Part shown: positions 39,946 to 44,065 of the stretch, piece by piece | How the letters are laid out: each line of letters opens with the position of its first letter | Position numbering within the stretch: position 1 is the first letter of the stretch | DNA from: Sharpea azabuensis DSM 18934 | GTDB taxonomy: Bacteria; Bacillota_I; Bacilli_A; Erysipelotrichales; Coprobacillaceae | Reading direction: 5' to 3' | Assembly: GCF_000702165.1 (NCBI RefSeq) | Contig: NZ_JNKU01000023.1 | Coordinates: 1 to 44,065 of the forward strand | Length of the DNA: 44,065 nt | Translations under genes and position numbers: made by a program | The notes under the pieces: generated by a model | The model's input: only the letters and a program-made list of their open reading frames with translations | What the model was told of the DNA's origin: nothing | Databases searched by the model: none

Positions 39946-40014
39946 GGGGCTGCAGGAATCGAACCCGCATCAACGGTTTTGGAGACCGATGCTCTACCAT
40001 TGAACCAAGCCCCT
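39941..40014 (-). tRNA. tRNA-Trp (anticodon CCA)
   Basis: 74 nt on the minus strand. Acceptor arms AGGGGCT and AGCCCCT pair fully. The D-arm, the anticodon loop with CTCCAAA, and the T-arm GGTTCGATTCC are present; discriminator G and encoded CCA end the gene. A promoter with TTGACT (40062..40067) and TATTAT (40040..40045), spacer 16, lies upstream on the minus strand. Its transcript runs into the ICE. Confidence 0.95.
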
Positions 40015-40109
40015 AGGTTCGTTGCTTGTTTATATTAACATAATATTTTCTTAAAAGCAATAGTCAAAATGCATGATTGATGTTAGAATGTGTTCGTTGA
40101 GGTGATTTG

Positions 40110-40460
40110 ATGTTTGGGTTAACGAAAAAAGTTGAAAGTAAAGATATAAATGAAGCTTATCAGGAATTTCTTGATAATCCTGATATTATTCTTTTGAATG
40201 CGGATGAATATCGTGACTTTGAGACATTGCATATTGTTGACTCACAGAATTTGCCTTTACGCGTTATTAATAGTGATGCCAAGAGCTTGCTTGATCAGAA
40301 CGCAATTTACTACGTTTATGCCATTTTAGAAGGCACAGCCTTTGAAGCATGTCGCAGACTAGCACGTTTAGGCTTTACAGCCTACAATCTTGGCAGCCAA
40401 CAATATTTTAAAGGACCAGAAGAAGGTCTTAAAAAGAAGAATAGGAAGCGGAGAAAGTAG
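40110..40460 (+). CDS. Rhodanese-like domain protein, probably inactive
   Basis: 116 aa from ATG 40110 (GAGGTG upstream). DPDIILLNADEYRDFETLHIVDSQNLPLRVI and YYVYAILEGTAFEACRRLARLGFTAYNLGSQQYFKG follow the rhodanese fold. The active-site Cys loop is replaced by AILEGTA, so sulfur transfer is unlikely. A Lys-rich tail follows. This is the first chromosomal gene right of the ICE, AT-rich. Confidence 0.75.
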   Translation: MFGLTKKVESKDINEAYQEFLDNPDIILLNADEYRDFETLHIVDSQNLPLRVINSDAKSLLDQNAIYYVYAILEGTAFEACRRLARLGFTAYNLGSQQYFKGPEEGLKKKNRKRRK

Positions 40461-40483
40461 AGAATGGATCATTCTCTTTTTTT
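40459..40483 (+). terminator. Intrinsic terminator after the rhodanese-like gene
   Basis: AGAGAATG/CATTCTCT, perfect 8 bp, loop GAT, then six T. It lies only 12 bases before the next start, so the phosphatase may depend on readthrough. Confidence 0.75.
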
Positions 40484-40494
40484 ACAAGAGTTAT

Positions 40495-41286
40495 ATGGAA
40501 TTATTTTGTTTTGATGTTGATGGTACGCTAAGAGAAACGGGAGGAGAACATCGTGTTCCCAAAAGTACCATTCAAGCACTTAGACTATTGAAGGAAAAAG
40601 GGCATAAGATTATTGTTTCGACAGGACGTGGTTATGATTCTTTGTGTCGTACACAAATCTTAGATATTGCGGATTTTGATGGTTATGTTGTTAATAATGG
40701 CCAGCTTGTTCTTGATAGCAAAAGAAATGTTATTGAGAAACATGTCATGCCGGTAAAAACAGTCCATGAAGTCCTTGATTTAGCTAATAAACTCAATTTA
40801 TGTGTTACCTTAAAGATGGACAAACGTCTGATCAATAAAGAGCCTGATGAATATGTTTATGAAACACAACGCTATTTTGGCAATATCATCCCAGAAGTGA
40901 GAGAGTATGATGAAAAGGAAGATGTTTATGCCATTTGTCTATATGGTCCTAAGGGCTGGGATTATGCCCCTTATCGCCAAATTGCAGGCTTAGAGGTTGC
41001 GCCAGGCCTTTCGACATATGCCGATGCTTCAATAGCATCTGTTTCTAAAGCGAGTGGTAATGAAGTCTTTTGCAGGTTATTTCATACCGATGGCTATATT
41101 GCTTTTGGCGATAGTCAGAATGATTTAAAGATGTTTAAAAATGCAAAAATTTCTATTTGCATGGGAAATGGTGATATACTAACGAAAAAGATAGCTGATT
41201 ATGTGACAAGTGATTTAGAGGATGATGGTATTCTTAAAGCTTGTATACATTATGGGTGGATCAAGGAGGGTGATCTCGATGAGTAA
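40495..41286 (+). CDS. HAD-superfamily phosphatase (Cof type)
   Basis: 263 aa from ATG 40495. Motif I FDVDGT (Asp7, Asp9), motif II VSTGR, and motif IV FGDSQNDLKMF with a type II cap between, as in Cof/YidA sugar-phosphate phosphatases. A longer in-frame start at 40390 would overlap the previous gene. The exact substrate is unknown. It overlaps the next small gene by eight bases. Confidence 0.88.
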   Translation: MELFCFDVDGTLRETGGEHRVPKSTIQALRLLKEKGHKIIVSTGRGYDSLCRTQILDIADFDGYVVNNGQLVLDSKRNVIEKHVMPVKTVHEVLDLANKLNLCVTLKMDKRLINKEPDEYVYETQRYFGNIIPEVREYDEKEDVYAICLYGPKGWDYAPYRQIAGLEVAPGLSTYADASIASVSKASGNEVFCRLFHTDGYIAFGDSQNDLKMFKNAKISICMGNGDILTKKIADYVTSDLEDDGILKACIHYGWIKEGDLDE

Positions 41287-41524
41287 AGAAGAAGCTATGA
41301 GAACGGGACATGAATTAGATATCTATGTTGATAGTGAGATGAGTGATGAAAAGACAGGTAAACTTGATGATTTATGGCAGTCTATTTATGATCTTGTCCA
41401 GGTGGCAACATATGGTATTGTTGAAGAAGATGAAGAGGAATTAAAAAAGGCAATCGCATGGCTTAAAGAAGTACAGCCTTTAACTGATCAGTATCAAGAT
41501 ACGGATATTTATTTTGAGGTGTAG
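41279..41524 (+). CDS. Small acidic protein of unknown function (81 aa)
   Basis: ATG 41279 has AAGGAGGG upstream, inside the end of the phosphatase gene. Helical and acidic (DEKTGKLDDLWQSIYDLVQVATYGIVEEDEEELKKAIAWLKEV), no known family. It is two bases before the dipeptidase frame, so all three form an operon. Confidence 0.7.
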   Translation: MSKEEAMRTGHELDIYVDSEMSDEKTGKLDDLWQSIYDLVQVATYGIVEEDEEELKKAIAWLKEVQPLTDQYQDTDIYFEV

Positions 41525-41526
41525 TT

Positions 41527-42419
41527 ATGAAGGTTATAGATATGCATTGTGATACGCTTTATGAATTAAATAAGCATAGGGATAAGCGTTTAAGACAGAA
41601 TGATCTCATGATTGACTTAGAGAAGATGGGTAAGTCTGATTATTTATGCCAGAACTTTGGTATCTATACGAATTTACAATCACAATATGATGCTTTAGAT
41701 CATGTGATGGATTGTATTGATCTCTTTTATAATGAAATAGAAGCCAATAGTGATCTTATTGCACCGGCAAGAAATAAAGCGGATATTGTGGAGAATTTCC
41801 GTAATGGGAAAATGAGTGGCATGCTGACACTTGAAGAAGGGGATGTCATTCATGAAGATTTGGCAATCTTGCGTAATTATTACCGTCTTGGCGTAAGAAT
41901 GATTGCGTTAAGCCATAATCTTGAAAACAATCTGACAAGCCCCCATACAACTCACAAAGGACTCAGTGAGTTTGGTCGTGCCTATGTTCAGGAAATGGAA
42001 AGAATTGGCATGATCATTGATGTCTCCCATATGTCCGATGAATGCTTCTATGACGTCTTGGAGATGACGACAAAGCCATTTGTCGCTTCACACTCCAATG
42101 CAAGAACCATCACCAACAACAGCCGTAATATGAGTGATGATATGATTGTCAAGCTAGCAGAGCGTGGTGGTGTGATGGGCATTAACTTCTACGCCCCATT
42201 TCTTAATAGCCGCGCATCTACATCAAGGACTTAGCAGGTATTGATTGCATCGGTCTAGGAACGGATTTTGATGGTATTGACTGCAAGCTAGAATTAAAAC
42301 ATGCAAGGGAAATGAAGAAACTAGAGAGCGCACTTAGAAAAGCAGGATTGACAGAAAAAGAAGTTGAAAAAATATTCTATAAGAATGTTTTACGTGTTTA
42401 TGAAAAAGTGCTTGGATAA
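41527..42419 (+). pseudogene. Membrane dipeptidase family (M19), frameshifted/deleted
   Basis: The frame from ATG 41527 gives 235 aa with DMHCDTLYEL (metal-binding His and Asp), LTLEEGD, LSHNLENN and IDVSHMSDECF, then runs into a stop at 42234. The M19 ending continues in another frame from about 42217 to the stop at 42417 (HIKDLAGIDCIGLGTDFDGID ... IFYKNVLRVYEKVLG). Around 42205-42217 the segment normally linking NFYAPFL to the last metal-site region is missing. The gene is therefore broken by a small deletion or frameshift, unless this is a sequencing error. Confidence 0.8.
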
Positions 42420-42429
42420 TCAGTATTTT

Positions 42430-42463
42430 TAGGGGTATCACAAGGTGGTACCCTTTGACTTTA
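42430..42463 (+). terminator. Possible terminator after the dipeptidase remnant
   Basis: AGGGGTA pairs with TACCCTT around a loop containing TCACAAGGTGG, then TTGACTTTATTT. The stem has one wobble pair. Confidence 0.5.
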
Positions 42464-42477
42464 TTTGGGAAGTTTCA

Positions 42478-42491
42478 TGAAAGCATTTACA
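42478..42491. promoter_or_regulatory. cre-like CcpA site before the ROK kinase gene
   Basis: TGAAAGCATTTACA fits the catabolite-responsive consensus TGWNANCGNTNWCA except for one base (A for the central G). It lies 56 bases before the kinase start, where catabolite control would be expected. Confidence 0.5.
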
Positions 42492-42546
42492 AACAACGTT
42501 CATTCCACTAAAATGGATTTAAGTTAATTTTGGAGGAAATGGATTT

Positions 42547-43419
42547 ATGAAATTAGGTGCAATTGAAGGCGGCGGAACAAAGTTCGTTGTCGGTATTGGT
42601 AATGAAAAAGGTGAAGTATTTGATCGTGCAAGTTTCCCAACAACTACACCAGAGGAAACAATGGCAAGATGTGTTGAATATTTCAAAGATAAAGATGTAG
42701 AAGCTATTGGCTTTAGCTGTTTTGGCCCAATCGACCCAGATCCAGATAGTCCAACATATGGCTATGTTACAACAACACCAAAACCATATTGGGCTAACTA
42801 CGATGCATTAGGTGATCTTAAGAAAGCTTTCCCTAATACACCAATCGCATTCGATACTGATGTTAATGGTGCATGTTTGGGTGAAGTAACATTTGGTGCT
42901 GGTAAAGGCTTAAAGAATGTTGTCTATTACACAATTGGTACTGGTGTCGGTGCTGGTGTCTATGTTGAAGGTAATCTTGTCCATGGCTTAGTACATCCTG
43001 AAGCAGGACATGTCCCACTTATTATTAGAGAAGATGACCCATATAAAGGAAGATGCCCATATCATGGTAACTGCTTAGAAGGTATGTGTGCAGGTCCAGC
43101 TATTGAAGATCGTTGGGGTAAGTCAGCTAAAGAATTACCAGTTGATCATCCAGCTTGGGATTTAGAAGCTTATTATATTGGTCAGGCTCTTGCATCAGTT
43201 GTCTTGATTCTTTCACCACAGAAGATTATTTTAGGTGGTGGCGTTATGCATCAGAGTCATTTATTCCCAATGATTTCTAAATATATGAATCAGTTCTTAA
43301 ATGACTATATTAAACATGATGCATTAAAGGATCCTAATTATATTCAGTGGCCTGCATTAGGTGATAATGCTGGATTATGTGGCTCTATTGCCCTTGCCAT
43401 GAAAGCTCTTGAAAAATAA
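42547..43419 (+). CDS. scrK: ROK-family sugar kinase, probably fructokinase
   Basis: 290 aa. N-terminal phosphate-binding loop GAIEGGGTKFVVGIG, catalytic region FDTDVNGACLGEV, the IGTGVGAGVYVEG motif, and the ROK zinc motif from GHVPL to CPYHGNCLEGMCAGPAI (His and three Cys). Length and GGGTKF agree with ScrK/GmuE-type fructokinases rather than glucokinases. TTGGAGGAA precedes ATG 42547. A cre-like site upstream suggests carbon control. The substrate is inferred. Confidence 0.85.
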   Translation: MKLGAIEGGGTKFVVGIGNEKGEVFDRASFPTTTPEETMARCVEYFKDKDVEAIGFSCFGPIDPDPDSPTYGYVTTTPKPYWANYDALGDLKKAFPNTPIAFDTDVNGACLGEVTFGAGKGLKNVVYYTIGTGVGAGVYVEGNLVHGLVHPEAGHVPLIIREDDPYKGRCPYHGNCLEGMCAGPAIEDRWGKSAKELPVDHPAWDLEAYYIGQALASVVLILSPQKIILGGGVMHQSHLFPMISKYMNQFLNDYIKHDALKDPNYIQWPALGDNAGLCGSIALAMKALEK

Positions 43420-43455
43420 GCATGACATGGTAAGATACCCGTAAGGGGGAAAGTC

Positions 43456-43650
43456 ATGGCTAAAAAATTATATAAATCATCGACTGATAAGAAAATCAGT
43501 GGTGTATGTGGTGGGATTGCAGAATATTTTGATATCGATCCTACTCTAGTAAGAGTTATAGCAGTGCTATTGATTCTTGGATGGGGTTCAGGCCTTATCC
43601 TCTATATCGTACTTGCACTTGTGATGCCTTATGATTATGAAGTGAAATAG
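43456..43650 (+). CDS. PspC-domain membrane protein
   Basis: 64 aa. [56 protein letters not shown] is a single PspC domain with one long hydrophobic helix region. Members respond to envelope stress. AAGGGGGAAAG precedes ATG 43456. A terminator follows directly. Confidence 0.92.
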   Translation: MAKKLYKSSTDKKISGVCGGIAEYFDIDPTLVRVIAVLLILGWGSGLILYIVLALVMPYDYEVK

Positions 43651-43651
43651 G

Positions 43652-43677
43652 GAAGAAGCTAGGCTTCTTCTCTTTTT
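43652..43677 (+). terminator. Intrinsic terminator after the PspC gene
   Basis: GAAGAAGC/GCTTCTTC, loop TAG, then TCTTTTT. Confidence 0.85.
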
Positions 43678-43691
43678 GTGTAAACATAAAA

Positions 43692-43712
43692 ACCCCCAGA
43701 TTGTCTGGGGGT
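43692..43712. repeat. Hairpin at the IS200-like left end
   Basis: ACCCCCAGA/TCTGGGGGT with a TTG loop, perfect 9 bp: probably the subterminal end hairpin recognised by the Y1 transposase, or a terminator protecting the IS from outside transcription. Confidence 0.6.
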
Positions 43713-43740
43713 CCATTCAAGCTTTAGCGGAGTGATAAAG

Positions 43741-43807
43741 AAAGTGCCCTCGTACTATAATTGTACTGCGGCTTCCAACTGCAATACAAAATAGAAGGAG
43801 GGCATTT
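43741..43807 (+). promoter_or_regulatory. Ribosome-site-masking stem before tnpA
   Basis: AAGTGCCCTC (43742..43751) pairs with GAGGGCATTT (43798..43807), which includes the AGGAGGG ribosome site of the transposase. IS200 elements keep transposase low by this kind of structure. Confidence 0.65.
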
Positions 43808-43809
43808 AT

Positions 43810-44065
43810 ATGTCATATAACGATGACTTACACAGTCTATCACACACTAAGTGGAATTGTAAATATCATGTGGTTTTTGCACCAAAATATAGAAGAAAAT
43901 CATTTTATGATGCTCGAAGAATTGAAATTGGACAAATACTGAGACAGCTATGCGAATGGAAGGGAATCAACATTCTTGAAGCGGAAGTATGCGTTGATCA
44001 TATTCATATGCTGATTGAAATTCCGCCAAAGTATTCTGTATCTGGAATTATGGGATATTTGAAGG
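43810..44065 (+). CDS. tnpA: IS200/IS605-family Y1 transposase TnpA, partial at the window edge
   Basis: 85 codons from ATG 43810, cut by the window end. SYNDDLHSLSHTKWNCKYHVVFAPKYRRK and EAEVCVDHIHMLIEIPPKYSVSGIMGYLK are typical of TnpA. HIH is the HUH metal site, and the catalytic Tyr lies outside the window. The enzyme moves single-stranded DNA. Confidence 0.93.
   Translation, partial: MSYNDDLHSLSHTKWNCKYHVVFAPKYRRKSFYDARRIEIGQILRQLCEWKGINILEAEVCVDHIHMLIEIPPKYSVSGIMGYLK

Noticed and set aside
39823-40038. 71-aa frame over the tRNA
   Set aside because: It is the reverse reading of tRNA-Trp and its flank.
42430-42463. T-box-like word (AAGGTGGTACC)
   Set aside because: No specifier stem or leader of the needed length; better explained as a small terminator hairpin.

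Overview
The window carries a complete-looking integrative and conjugative element (ICE) of about 39.5 kb (396..39945), a short piece of chromosome on its right, and a partial insertion sequence at each edge. AGGAGG-type ribosome sites, AT-rich chromosomal genes, a VaFE/CnaB surface protein and a FATA-like type IV secretion layout point to a low-GC Bacillota. An Erysipelotrichia-type gut bacterium is my guess. No database search was possible, so family names come from motifs and recalled family patterns.

Left edge and boundaries. An IS3-type OrfA (1..276, minus) is cut by the window start. A minus-strand intrinsic terminator (365..392) and a 12-bp repeat (396..407) follow. The same 12 bp recur at 39934..39945, across the 3' end of a tRNA-Trp gene (39941..40014, minus). 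Excision would rejoin the tRNA to that terminator, so I take these as attL and attR. A large serine recombinase (38242..39576) is the only integrase seen.

ICE backbone. From the left: an unknown 361-aa protein that starts directly behind a terminator; a strongly folded 550-nt non-coding stretch (about 1860..2390); ParA/ParB; a ribbon-helix-helix protein; a Toprim protein; SSB; and a VapD-like RNase with a small partner. The transfer block (16.4-35.4 kb) encodes VirB2-like, VirB6-like, ArdC, PrgI/VirB3-like, VirB4, a CHAP/lysozyme hydrolase, relaxosome proteins, a MobL-type relaxase, Fic, VirD4, a pentapeptide-like protein, a membrane-anchored HNH protein and a wall-spanning Ig-like protein. 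Topoisomerase III and the recombinase close the element.

Cargo. An AT-rich insert (about 8.3-12.3 kb) holds an orphan RelB/DinJ-type antitoxin and a three-gene ABC-3C-type conflict system (SMEK protein, middle component, DUF2326-type ATPase). A BIG2-like lipoprotein and a thioester/VaFE surface adhesin follow. A second AT-rich island (24.7-25.9 kb) splits the transfer operon.

Most striking signals. (1) Twelve copies of an 18-bp stem-loop, CCCGTCA-N4-TGACGGG, sit mostly just upstream of ribosome sites across the backbone, suggesting an element-wide regulon. (2) There is a large structured RNA candidate before parA. (3) Inverted 100-bp repeats lie at 4.2 and 31.9 kb, enclosing the transfer region. 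(4) One gene is a tandem fusion that kept the second copy's leader, hairpin and start site inside its reading frame. (5) A chimeric duplication at 20.7-21.0 kb contains a 144-bp copy of sequence from 35.3 kb.

Right flank (40.1-43.8 kb, chromosome): a rhodanese-like protein, a HAD phosphatase, a small unknown protein, a broken dipeptidase gene, a ROK sugar kinase behind a cre-like site, a PspC protein, and the start of an IS200-type transposase.
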